DNA of 64,000 nucleotides from Bisporella sp. PMI_857 (lineage: Eukaryota; Ascomycota; Leotiomycetes; Helotiales; Helotiaceae): assembly GCA_021307315.1 (NCBI GenBank), contig JAJSPD010000074.1:149335-213334 (forward strand). Reading direction: 5' to 3'. The notes under the pieces are model-generated. The model was not told where the DNA came from. It worked only from the letters and a program-made list of their open reading frames with translations, and searched no databases. Of the stretch, positions 9,875 to 21,755 are shown piece after piece. Each line of letters opens with the position of its first letter. Within the stretch, counting starts at the first letter, position 1. Made by a program: the position numbers and the translations under genes.

Positions 9875-12713
9875 TGCGAGCAGGTGGCTAGAAATCGACT
9901 GACAACGGTCCGGGGAAGAAAGATATGCTGCCGAGTGAAGATCAACGAAAACTGGGGGAAAACTGGATACAAAATTATATATGTGTTGGTCAATTTCGGA
10001 ACGCCACAAGTCTTCGATCAGCCGTCTGTAGTGATTAATGGGATGCTTCCAGAAGAAAGACGCTCAGCCCTTGCCACCATTTGTTACAGACTCAGGTTGC
10101 CTCTGATCCCCCTTTAACATGTTCGTGTTATGGAACATGGTTCAAGTCAGGTTCTGAACCTCTTGAGGAATTCGCTAGGTCGTAGTCCCTGCAAGCTATC
10201 GAAGCCAAAGTCAAAGAGCAAGAAGCCTGTCCAGGTTAGAGGTTAGAGCTTGCACATGCCAATGTGACGTCTATACCTACTTCTACAGAGGTAGAAGAAT
10301 CCCTATCATTCCCCGGAAACGAACTCTTGCTTTCGGACCATACGATAGGCTCATGACGAATTCCATTTTCGTTTGTCGGGGTCGGATAAGGTTCCCCAGT
10401 CGAGCAAGTCTAGCCTGAGGCTTGGTGGCGCATTCATCCCGCATTTCAGGACCCTCAAATTACTCCATGCTATATGCAAGCTGCTACCAACACAATCCTC
10501 GTATGATTCTTCAACGAAGGAGCTAATATAGCTTAACCCCAATCAGAGTGCTGGAAGTTTTACGTGTGCTTTTTTTCCCCTTCTTTGTCCTGGCTTTTGG
10601 CAATAATATCTGACGATTCTTCATTTATAGGAGTTGCGAGTAAGACATGATTTTGGATGCGTTCACGCAGATGGAGCCTACTGCCGGATTGGCAATACAT
10701 TGGATGATGTCGTGCTGCTACTTACGAGAGCCCTTGCTGTGATTTGCTCTCGCTCAAATTTGAGTTTGCAGGCATTCCACGCTTTGATCTATGTTCTCGG
10801 TTGACCTTCCATCTAATTTGCTACTACCACTTGAATTTGAGCTTACCAGCATGTCGTAATCTGATCTGTTCGTCTGTTCAAATCTCAGCTTTGTTTGGTA
10901 TGGCTTGACTGTAATTTGGGTTTGCAAGCCTACCACGATCTGCTCTATCGTGGTGATCCCCCATCATACTATGGTACAGGAGTTTTGCCTCGATTCCAAT
11001 TAGGGTTTGCAAGCATGATACAAACTGGTTGAGCATCAATCAGAGGCTTGGATTCTTCTGCTTTTAGATCTTGGGAGAGTTTGATCTATTAGTCGGATGT
11101 CTGTTCCATCCGCATTTAGGTCTTTACTTAGTTTACATACTAGTCGTGGGGCTATGGCGGCTACATCAACCACAGCAAGAATATAAAATTGATTTATTCC
11201 CGCGGAATAATCGAACATCATCAAACATAGTATAATACGTGAAGATGAAGGCGTTCAGCCTTTCTCCTGGCGGGCATGAGGAATCCAGAATCCGTCCCGC
11301 TTGGTCCTCTTTTTGGGGTTATCGGCTGGGGAAAACCGCCTATGGCAAGGGTCCCCAACATCCCTTGCATTCTTCGCGAGCGGTTTTTCGAGGATGTTAT
11401 GACGGCGGATTGTGGCTGTAGACCGCTTAGTACAAAGATATTCAGCAACAACTGCATCCTTTCCGGATATCGTTATTGGGAATCCCGATAGCCGGAATCA
11501 GTACTAACCAGATACGGCATAACGACCAACTGCACAAAAATGAGGGATAGCTAGCAGATCAGAAAAGGGGCGTTCGAACTTCCAAACTCCTGCAACAATT
11601 CCTTCACCCAGTTTTCGGCCAAACCCTAAAAGTTTCTGCGATAACTGATTGTGCTAGATAAAAAATCCTAATGGTTACCTATAATTGTTACTACCTGCTT
11701 TACCATCATGACAACTGTTTATTGCAAAACAACATGATAAACAGTTATTATCACTGGCTATTCAGTTGATATGCAAAGCTGACCTGCTTACTCCACAAGG
11801 ACTTAAAGTGGCGCTCAAGGGTCGACGTAATAACCCACAGTAATCCCCTACAAGTCGATGGCTTTCTGAAATCTGACAGATATCGAGCGAAAGAACATGA
11901 AAGAATCTTTCGCCAAGGTCTTTCACCATTAGACTGAATAAACTATGTATTCACGGTTCCCCGACATGAAGCCCTTCGAAGCCCACCAATCATAAGCATC
12001 GGCCCAAAGACATGCAGCGAACGACTTCATGTTAGCCTCAGGCATAAAGGCTCTGGACAGCCCAGAGCTTACGCGATAAACCTGTAATCCTTCAATAATG
12101 GGGCGGACCTTTGACGGTTGCCGAGGATGAAGTTTTTACGCAATCCTGGAATGCTGAGAAGACTTGAACGAGCCTTCCGGGTCCTTCCCGCATCGTACCA
12201 TGGGGTTGGGTTGAAGCGAGACACGCAACGGGATATTATCAGTTTTCATCTGCCGTATCGCAGAGTATGCAGGCTTATTATAGGCTGTATCTCTTCGTCG
12301 ACCCTTTAAAGGAATTGTCAGACCCGCCTGTGGCGCTACCTTACATGGAGCTCAAAGTATTGAATAAACAGAAAAAAGAATGTTCCCTTCCAATTCAATC
12401 CATTTAATTGGACGACTCCAAGGCTGCAATTAGTCCTAACTATTGATTTAGCATTGATGGCTGACAAAGTGCTCTTACATTTGAAGTGGTGGTACGAAAT
12501 GGCAAGCGGTGTATTGCATGTCACCTAATCAGAATATTGCTCCACCCTCCCCTAACCTGTCATTTTCCTTTGCATGTAAGTCCTTCCGTGCATTCGGTAA
12601 TCGTATATGAAGAGCTCACGTCTTCAGCATCATCTTTCCACGTGGCAGCCACCCTTCAAATATCCAAGGCGGAAAAATCTCAAACATTTCTGCCAGTCAT
12701 ATTTGATCTCAAG
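9875..12713. other. 2.8 kb gene-free interval
   Basis: No gene recognised. It contains the degenerate tandem repeat at 10750-11040 and a GC-richer patch at 11240-11440 whose frames are open on both strands for 60-80 codons without family similarity. The last part is presumably the tyrosinase promoter. Confidence 0.5.
10750..11040. repeat. degenerate ~80 bp tandem repeat, four units
   Basis: Four imperfect units begin near 10753, 10830, 10909 and 10994. Each has a core close to AATTTGRGTTTGCAAGC, then a C/G-containing block and, in units 1-3, a GATCTATCGT-like stretch (CTTTGATCTATG, TCTGATCTGTTCG, TCTGCTCTATCGT). Spacing is about 77-85 bp. Divergence between units is high, so it is old or decayed. 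Confidence 0.6.
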
Positions 12714-14204
12714 ATGCATCTCTCTTCGGTCCTTACCACGGCACTCTTAGTGCTCACACAAGCTGTTTCTGCGAATCCTATTGCACAGACAGCGGATGTT
12801 GAGTCCACTTCCGATGAAATTTCTGCCTCCTCAGATGTGGCGTCCACCTCCTCACACCTCCTGGTCCGCAAAGAATGGTGAACACCTTGTTACTCCATAA
12901 CAGTGTTTTTGAAATTAAAACTAAATATCATAGGAGATCCCTTTCGAAAACAGAGCGTCTTGCATACATCAAGGCGGTCAAGTGTCTGCAAGGAAAGCCA
13001 TCCCAGACCTCAGCTGTCTACCTAGGTGCTAAGAGCCGATATGATGACTATTTGGGTCTCCACATTGGTCTTGCTGGTAACATTCATTTTAATGTACGTA
13101 AAACTGATTTATATCACTATCATATCTAACATAGGCGTTAGGGACCTTTCCTTCCATGGCACCGAAAGCTTCTAGTGATCTTTGAACAAGATCTCAGAAA
13201 TACTTGTGGATACACAGGCGCTCTGCCGTAAGATATTTATCCCTTTTTCTTTCTTGACTTATACTGATTCTGCTCAGATACTGGAATTGGTCAAAAGATG
13301 TTAGCACTGAGGAATCTTTTGCGAAGTCACCAGTATTCGATAATATCTACGGATTTGGAAGTATGAGCCTAGGTCTAATTCTCAACCTGTGTTGACCATG
13401 TTAACAATAAGCCCAGGTCAAGGTGCATATATCGAAGATATCAGCAACTTCACCATAACCTCTGCGCTTCTCATTCCAGGGAGATCTGGCGGAGGTAAGT
13501 CATCTACCTTCATGGCTTTCCCTTCGATTTGAACTAACAATGACTAGGATGCGTGACCACTGGGCCCTTTGCCAACTTCCAAATTTCAATGGGCCCTGGA
13601 GACAGCTTTGCCTACACTCCCCACTGCTTGCGCCGTGACCTCTCGGGTCAGCTCGCAAAGCTGAAGCTAAGTTCAACGTTTATCTCTTGGACATTGAACG
13701 CGCCAGACTTCTTCGAGTTTGACAGACGTGTTCAAGCTCATAACCTCACTCTTGCTGGCGTTGGTGTACACGGCGGTGGTCACTTTGGTGTCGGCGGCAT
13801 GATTGGCGAGGTATTTTTTTTTTCATAGCCACATTTTCCATATTTCTGTTTACTTATTGTTGCTTTAGATGTCCGACGTGTGGTCCTCTCCAGGAGACCC
13901 ACTCTTCTGGCTTCACCATGGTATGCTCGACTACATGTGGAACAAATGGCAGAGAGCCTGTAAGTATTTTCGCCCTTCACCCATCTCCTCAGCGCTTTCT
14001 GACCTTTGCCAAGCATGGGCTACCCGCAAGTCGGAGATAGCAGGACCTGACACTATGTGGGCTTACCCTTACAACTTCTTTGGCGACATTCCTTACACGA
14101 ATGTCACTCTCGACTACGAGCTTGCCTTTGGCCTTGTCGGTCCGAATACCAAGATCGGTGCAGTCATGGATATCCAGAACCAACTTGGGTATACTTATGC
14201 CTAA
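12714..14204 (+). CDS. secreted tyrosinase (short form)
   Basis: Type-3 copper enzyme that hydroxylates monophenols and oxidises diphenols to quinones (melanin chemistry). Eight exons: 12714..12877, 12934..13093, 13142..13227, 13278..13360, 13417..13494, 13548..13810, 13869..13959, 14014..14204 (1116 nt, 371 residues). The signal peptide is MHLSSVLTTALLVLTQAVSA. Copper site A histidines are H98, H106 and H115 (in GPFLPWHRKLL). Site B has H265 and H269 (VHGGGHFGVGG) and H294/H295 in DPLFWLHHGMLD. PYWNWSKD is also typical. At 371 residues it lacks the C-terminal lid domain of intracellular fungal tyrosinases and belongs with short secreted forms. Thr-Ser-rich residues 30-48 follow the signal peptide. 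All introns are 48-58 bp. Confidence 0.93.
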
Positions 14205-15113
14205 GTTGGCATTCCAGGCTTCATGTAGCTCTGGGGATGGTAGCTCGTACATACAGAGATGGCTAATTATAATATATAATGCCAACACGACATCTAATTA
14301 TCGAAAGCGCGTGTGTGGCAACTGTCCTGAGCCTCCCGGTGCTTGATTCGTTAAAGTTTAGGTGCGGTTCTGCACTATTCATTCTTGTTTTCTGGCCCGA
14401 TCTTTGATTCTTTGCGATAAATGATTGTTTAAAGTTTCAGACACCAATACATCTTTTTCCATCTCGGCAAGTGTCGCGGGGTTTTGGGGGACTATGTCCC
14501 TCAGTCATTGCAATCAGTGTTCATGAGTCTCACCTACTCATGAAGTCATGCAGTTACAGGATTCACGTGCCGAGTGAGCATTTCCAGCCTGTTGTGTATT
14601 TTGGACAACGGAGTAGCCTTAGCTCCACATGTCAATTAAAATTCCGAGCCTTATTACACACTAAATATTATATAAGCTCTTTAAACCCATCTGAAGTCGA
14701 AAGCAGCAGAGAACACGTGATTAATTGTGATCAGATAAAATTTCCGCAACCCAATAGGGAAGGTCAATATGCAACCCACGACCGAATCACAAAATTTTAC
14801 CTCCCTCTTCAGGCAAGTTCTCCTGGTAGGGCCTTATCGATTGCTCGCAACGGTAGTTTACTTGGTGACGGATGCAAAGATGGGGGAAAAGCGTTTGTTG
14901 TTCCTGGATCCTAACTCCCTTTCTCGGCGCTGGTTCACGGCGTCTAATGCTTGTTTATAGGATAGCTTTGCAATGGAGCTCTCTGTATGATCTACATGCG
15001 TCTCTGGATGCTTCCCCTAGTGTTAGTTCACCTTGAGTCTGAAGTATGAATATGAAAGCATCCCCTCCATCTGCAAGCCCAAACCCTCCACCTTTTCTAC
15101 CGCCTTCGTCACC
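14205..15113. other. intergenic, tyrosinase to S28 protease
   Basis: No gene seen. The genes are in tandem, so this is the terminator of one and the promoter of the other. A CACGTG box lies at about 14715. Confidence 0.5.
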
Positions 15114-17101
15114 ATGAAATCCCTCCTCTCCCTCCTCTTCCTCACGGTGACCGTAGTGGGCGGCAACCTGCAGCCGTTTGGCAAAAGAAACATTCCCCTG
15201 CCTCCTCCCGAAGAAGGGGACTTCTCCCCAGCGCATGCTCGCGCTGCAATCACCAACTTGACTGGAACCGCGTTCTTCGACCAGCTGCTGGATCACAATG
15301 ATCCAAGCAAAGGCACGTTCAAGCAGCAGTACTGGTGGAATGCAACGACGTGGGCGGGATCGGGATCTCCGGTCGTATTCTTCACCCCTGGAGAGATTGC
15401 GGCCGCCCCATATACGGGATATCTGACGAATAGGACCATCACCGGTGTTTTCGCGCAGGAGCTGAAAGGCGCAGTTGTGATGCTTGAACGTAAATGTCCC
15501 TCCCCCAAATTCTGGAGAACGAGTATAGCTGAGGCCGTGTAGACCGGTACTATGGAAGCTCCAGCCCGTATGAGAGCCTCACGGTGGAGAATTTGCAGCT
15601 TTTGACAGTTGACCAAGCCCTCAAAGATAATCTCTATTTCGCCAAGAATGTCAAGTTTGCGTTTGATACTAACCACAGCAGCAATGCCCAGAATGCTCCC
15701 TGGGTCTTTTCTGGAGGTTCGTACTCTGGCGTGTTGGCTGCCTTTACAGAATCGATCTACCCGGGAACATTTTGGGCGTACCATGCTTCCAGCGCGCCTG
15801 TGGAGGCAATTCATGATTTTGTAAGTCCCGTGTGTTTATTTTCCATCTTTTTTCTGACGGCGAAATAGTGGCAATACTTTGTCCCAGTTCAAGCAGGAAT
15901 GCCCAAGAACTGCAGCAAAGATGTGACTTTGGTTATTGATCATGTGGATTCAGTGCTTAAGAAGGGAACTCCAGCGGAGAAACTAGCTCTCAAGGAGCTG
16001 TTTGGTCTAACGTCTGTGGAGCATGATGGAGATTTTGGAAAGTATATCTACACTATCAATTTAAAATTCCTGTGCAATCGCTGACGAAGGTGTGGAAAGT
16101 GCTCTTCAAAGTGGTCCTTGGGGATGGCAAAGTACCGGGCCGACCACGGGATATTCTGCTTTTTACCAATTTTGTGACTCTGTTGAGGTGAGACGTATTG
16201 ACCGCGTGTGTAGAAGAAGAAACTAAGAGTCTTGTGTAGAACGTGACAGCTGGTGCTGCAGTGATCCCCAATGAGAACGGCGTTGGGCTCGCGACTGCTC
16301 TTGAAGGATATGCCAACTGGATTAGACCAGCGGACAATGGCAAAGATGGTAAGGCAAGATTTTTTCCCCTGCAAGTTGTGGCTAACTATTGCGTTAGTAT
16401 GCACCTATTATGGTTACGAAGAATATGACTTCGGGTGCTATAACAGCTACGATCCAAAAAACGTGTTTTACACCGACATAAGCGTCGATAACGTTGCAAA
16501 CAGACAATGGATGTGGATCCTTTGCAATGAGCCCTTTGGGTTCTGGCAAGAGTATGTACATGCCGAGTATTCCATGATGACACGCTGATATCGCCCAGCG
16601 GCGCGCCTCGATCTCGCGATACCATTGTATCACGTTTCGTAAGCGATGAGTTCTGGCAACGACAATGTGACCTGTACTTTCCCACCGAGAAGGGGATCTA
16701 CACCTACCGCAGCAAGCTCGACCCAAATGAGAACGTCCATAAAGTCAATAAGTGGAGCAAAGGCTGGAGATTGGAGGACACGACGCGTCTTATCTGGACG
16801 AATGGTGAGTACGATCCATGGGTGACCGCCAGCATATCTTCTAAGTTCCGTCCTGGTGGGCCACTTGCTTCGACGCCACAGCATCCTGTAAATTTTATTC
16901 CGAAGGGTATTCATTGCAATGATCTGATTATCAGAAATGCTGTTGCCGACCCTGGGACGCAGAAGGCAGTTGATATCGAGGTCAAGCAGATTGTCGATTG
17001 TAAGTTCAAAAAACCTTTGATGTTGTTCTTATTTGTCAGCCTTCATTAATGAAACATCTTATTGACATGCTTTAGGGGTGGCGGAGTACTACCAAAAGTG
17101 A
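15114..17101 (+). CDS. secreted serine peptidase, family S28
   Basis: Prolyl-carboxypeptidase-like protease, 534 residues, exons 15114..15489, 15543..15820, 15869..16041, 16100..16187, 16240..16348, 16398..16551, 16599..16999, 17076..17101 (1605 nt). Signal peptide MKSLLSLLFLTVTVVGG. Catalytic triad: S185 in FSGGSYSG, D465 in NGEYDPW, H498 in KGIHCND. Other family marks are FFDQLLDHNDP near the N-terminus, the oxyanion-region LEHRYYGSSSPYE, and GPTTGYSAFYQFCD. Several N-glycosylation sequons are present. Fungal S28 enzymes cleave after proline in acidic surroundings, outside the cell. The acceptor at 16099 was preferred to the AAG at 16088-16089, because only the former restores the conserved ALQSGPWGWQS frame. 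The last exon encodes only VAEYYQK. Confidence 0.92.
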
Positions 17102-19140
17102 TGGATTGGCTTTGAACCCCAAATCATGTAGTGATGATAAACACTGTAATGGAAAACCTGCCAAACCCGAATGTCAAAATCGATATCAAACCTGAATGTG
17201 AGAAAGAGCTTACGAGCTACACGATATCTGGATGTGCTCTTAAGGGAAGTGTATTAAATTATAAGACTCAAGATTTAGGTTATTGCCATTTTATTTAGGT
17301 GATGGGTAATTTCCGAGGAGGAGGTTCGGCTCGGCCCGTTGCCGAGCCGTCGTGCCGAGCCTTGCTAAGCGAGCCAAAGCCTAAAGCTTTTTTGGCGGGG
17401 CTCAACTTGGTTGATATAACTTTAAATAAGCAAAAATAGTTTGCTTTTCAGTCAAACATGGACAGGTTTTCATTTCAGTCTGTATTTGGCTGACTTGCAA
17501 GACGGCTGGATTCGCGCCTCCCATTGTAGGGTTGGAGTGTGTTGGTTTCAAGAAGCCAGAACCCAACTTTACGAACGGTCGATGAGCAAGTTCGCACCCG
17601 TCAGATATTCGGTGCACTGATCCTAGTCGCGCATCATTCACCAGTTCATTCAGAGTGATGTTCGACCAGTTTAGGTGGTATTCTGGCCGGGCACCGTTGC
17701 AGAGTGGTTTGGAACTCAGGACTTCCCACACATGTCAGAATATCAGAAGCTAAGTTCTTCAATCCCTAAATTTCAAAGAGGCAGCTCTACTCACTAACAA
17801 TTAGTAATTCACCCCCCAAAACAATACTTTTTTGGGCTGATTTGTAGAAATCAGAGTGGGTAAGACCATGCTTTGGAATGTGTTGATTGCACAAGACATT
17901 TTGATGGCTGCAATGCCAGCGAAATAGTCATATCTACTGGGCAATCTTACCCAACAATCGATTATTGACGCCTGTTGACTTCTTTCTTAGTATTTCTAAT
18001 CGCCACTGAGTTGCGAGCTTAGTTAAAGAAGCCTTCAAGTCCTGTGGTATCTCAGTAGTTTATTTAGCCTTGCTTCCTAAATACATAAAACTCTGGCCCC
18101 GCCGTATAGAGCGGTGCCATTAAATATTTTAGGTCAGACAAATAAAAATGCTTTAGGTTCAACTTTGCGGGAAAAGCCACTGTCCATCATGCACGAGACA
18201 GCCCCTCCTCAAAATCAAAAATCCTTTCCTACGAAAGGCAACTAAGTATCGAAATTAATTTGATCACTCCCGAAACGGCCTTAGATATCGATCTCCCATC
18301 CCAGACTGCCATAGAGCCAAGCTATTCACCGAGCGTTGGAGCTCCCTTAGGACAGGATAGCGTTGGATGGTAATGAAATAACTTGTCAGAAGAACCCTAT
18401 AACGGCTTCTCGGAGCTATAAGAGATGAATCTGTTGATCTTCTGGATAGATTCTCTCCACGCTACACCGTGGACCCAACCCATGGCACTAACCCTAACCA
18501 ACAAAAAAAACCCCTCTCAACGCGTTGGCTATCTACTGTTTACAGGGAGAAAGGATTTGGCTAGAGATGGGGTTCTTGTGAAAGAGTAATTTACTTCGTC
18601 GTGCAAGATCTAGTGCTTGTGCTAGCCCCCGGCTTATGGGCTATAATTGTGACTTTTATTACAGGATTTACGGTAATTCACACCATCTATCCATCACCAG
18701 AAGAGCTCTTAACAATCCTCGCGGCATTGCAACAACACCATAACTTGTACACAGCGTTTGAGTGGGCATATACTATCATCTGCATTGATGTTGGCATGCA
18801 ATATTAGACACTAAAGTAGATTTAAATCCCAATATTTCAACTTACCTCCGAGGGGATAGTTTAACAATTGAAAATTAAGAAAAACCGGAGACATTGCTAA
18901 ATGCTCCAAGTAGGCTTCGATCTGGTGTATCTTTGTCGCCATAATATTTGTGTGTGCATACTTATTCTCAACACTAAGCTCTATTCTGCCTAGTGGGGTG
19001 GGACTAGCCCTTAGAATTGGCGGTCTAATCCTTGCCAAGCGACAGAACAATCCTTATGCTGGCAAAGTTGTGTGGCTCGAGTATGTTACATTCCTAATAA
19101 TTAAATTTGTAGATGGCCATGGACTTAAGCACGCATCACA
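17102..19140. other. 2 kb gene-poor interval with GC hairpin
   Basis: No intact gene. A GC-rich hairpin lies at 17328-17361. Minus-strand frame 17402-17731 is open for 109 codons without family similarity. Between 18600 and 19140 two hydrophobic frames look membrane-like but cannot be assigned; they may be relics. Confidence 0.45.
17328..17361. repeat. GC-rich perfect inverted repeat
   Basis: GGCTCGGC (17328-17335), a 5-base loop, then its exact complement GCCGAGCC (17341-17348), followed three bases on by a second GCCGAGCC-containing copy. It stands out from AT-rich surroundings. It may be the end of a small inverted-repeat element, but no partner was identified. Confidence 0.55.
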
Positions 19141-20092
19141 AGAGGCTAATGACGACAGAACTTATCACGGATATAAAGACGGAAAGTATTTCCTACCAAA
19201 CGATGGCGAAGAGTAGGACCGTCTAGATTTCCGGCATGCTCAGATTGTGATGCTTCTCGACGAAAATTGGCTTGGACCCCTATTCAAGATCCTGAATGGA
19301 TCATCGATGCTGGAACTGGCACGGGAATATGGGCATTGGAATTTTCAAGGCAATACCTAAAATTGAGGGCTGTGGGATCGGACTTAAGCAAAATTCAGCC
19401 GAACCCCGAGACACTCGTTCCTAATTGCGAATTCGTCAAAGAGGATGTCGAGGAAGAGTGAATCTACGTTCAAAAATTCGATTACGTCCACCTCCGATTA
19501 ATGGTAAGCTGTTTCAACGGCCATACACTCATTATTCGCAACGCATTTGATAACCTCAAGCCTGGGGGATGGGTTGAGTATCAAGATTTCACTTCAGACC
19601 CTCATTGTATCGACGGCCCCGAGAAACTTGAAGGCAGCACATTCAAAAAGATGGTATGAAGTGTTGAATAAGACGATGGCAACCATGGGAAGGGACGCGC
19701 TTGCCCCGATTCATTCTAAGCGGTGGGTGATCGAAGCTGGGTTTTTGGATGTTGCGGAAAAGCTTATTCCGTGGCCGTTAGGTCCTTGACTAGAAAATCC
19801 AAAACTGAGGGAAGTTGGAAGACGAAATTTAGTAACATGGCGTACCGAAAATCTAGCCATGACTCGAACTATGGGTGCGTCGGGTTTACCTCCGAGCGAG
19901 ATTAGTCAGCTCGTTTCTGAATTCATGGCTGAGATCATAGACACAACAAATCATTATCTTGTTCCCTTTTATGTCGTATATAGACGAAAACCTTTCGAGA
20001 ATGAGGCGGCTGAAACGCTACTAAAGACTCATCAGAATGTAGAGGCGAAGCATGAGAACCCTAAAAACCAGGCTAGTGACGGCGGCACATAA
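19141..20092 (+). pseudogene. decayed SAM-dependent methyltransferase (LaeA/TAM type)
   Basis: Reads through the fungal class-I methyltransferase family that includes LaeA-like proteins: TYHGYKDGKYFLPND, then a TAG at 19214 where Gln is expected, DRLDFRHAQIVMLLDEN, a one-base frame change near 19270-19282, the SAM-binding motif DAGTGTGIWALEFS, a TGA at 19459 where Trp is expected (EEE*IY), LKPGGWVEYQDF, a frame change near 19647, KRWYEVLNKTM, another TGA at 19787 in place of Trp (PLGP*LENPKL), and an open end SQLVSEFMAEI...VVYRRKPFE. All three stops are explained by C:G to T:A transitions. Non-functional; ancestral substrate unknown. Confidence 0.85.
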
Positions 20093-21755
20093 TTTGACTC
20101 GTAGTCATATTTGACCGCCATTTTGAGCTCGTACACGTAGAGTGTTTGGGCAGCACCACCCATATAATAATAGTAGAAACAGATGCCAAAAATGTTTGAA
20201 AGATTAAATCTGAAAATAATTGATACTCGCACATTCATCTGAGCATTAGGTATGCCCATTTATCATAGTATCTCGTCTTTCAATCCTATGTGAGCATGTT
20301 TGATAGCGCTGACTATGAGAGATATATGAACCGTAATGCTGGCTATAATGGTGAATATTTGTTTTCCGACATCATTGATGTGGCCTTCTATCTGCTAAAT
20401 TCTTCTAATAATCATGTAGGCTAAAAGTATCGTCATGGACTAGCATTTCTGTGGCCAATAGTTCCTTGTCTAACACTTCTCCATTCTTTGTGCTATTGCT
20501 CAGAGAAGACTCGACATACTTTCATGCGCAAATGACTGAAGCCATTTTACGAATTCCGTACCCCCCATGTTGTCTAGATAGCACACAGTAGTCAAAGATG
20601 GGCAAATTTTTATGAGATTGGATAGAACTTCTGTGCCTTATGGTTTGGGATCTGAAGCAGCTTCATGTTCGCAAGTAAACTGAGTTGATCGAAATTTGGA
20701 ATAAATAATTTGGACTTTCGGAGATGCTCTGGTATGGAGTGCTTCGTTGACTGGATGATAATATTGCATTTTTTTTCAAGTCTGCACATGTAGATTACTT
20801 TTGGCTTGGCGGCATCTGAGACTCGGATTGGCCAAATAACATTCAACTCTCCTTATTTAAGCGAATATCGAGATGACGTATATTGAGCCATCTTCGGCCT
20901 GGGCTCGCGGTGAGACTGGAGAGAGGTGATGTAGCTTCCCGCTTATGACCGTCGCTGTTAGCGCTGTAGAGAGAATATAGCACACTGCCGCAAGAAGCAT
21001 TACTATCATGTTCTGGAGCCTGGTGTGGAGAGCCTTCCTTGTAATCTTCTGACCGTGGCTATCTCCGTGAAAATGACCAAAACTAGGAATTGAAATAGCT
21101 CTGTTGGTTCTAGACTTATTTCGGTCAACTCAAGTCTTCTACCTGTTGGCAAGGAGGAATGTTTGGCGTCTGATAAATAGATTCACTATTATAGACGATG
21201 GAATGGCAGAAGTGTTTCATTACTTGATGAGTATAAAATTAAGGAATATTTTAAATCTCCATTCTCGTCCGAGCTAGCGCGGACAAATTGCCCGCGACAC
21301 AATAATATTGCCACGGATATTCTGCCTAGGCAAACGATCCAGTGAATATACGCGTATTTAAATGAACCCGCTGTTTGCAAGGTATTCGAGGATATCTTAT
21401 CGTTGTCACTATCGAAGCAGCACGATACACAAATCGATATGCTCTTTTTCTGGCATTCTCCAGTCTCCTCTTTCTTCATCCACACACACAATCCACCACG
21501 AGCAAATATTTTACACTGAAAGAAGGATACCAATCAAGGAGTCATCGGTACTAAAACTGCCGGAATCCAAACAGAAACGAGTAAGGAAAATCCTAATAAC
21601 CTTCCATATGCTATGCTGACATGTAAAGCCTTGTCATATTCGGTCTCACGTCATTGGGAACTTGTTAACATCAATTTGGTTTCGAAAAAAAGTTTGCAAC
21701 AGAAATACTGTGATACAGCCGACATTAAGAGTAGCTATTTTGCCCTCCCTTATCA
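20093..21755. other. intergenic upstream of the PHD-finger gene
   Basis: AT-rich; no gene or repeat recognised. Confidence 0.45.

Noticed and set aside
11240..11440. GC-richer patch with open frames on both strands
   Set aside because: Open frames on both strands are expected from the composition; no family signal on either.
17402..17731. 109-codon minus-strand frame
   Set aside because: No domain, and composition like its non-coding surroundings.
18600..19140. Possible membrane-protein relic before the methyltransferase
   Set aside because: Hydrophobic frames exist but I cannot align them to rhodopsin-like, RTA1 or MFS families with any confidence.
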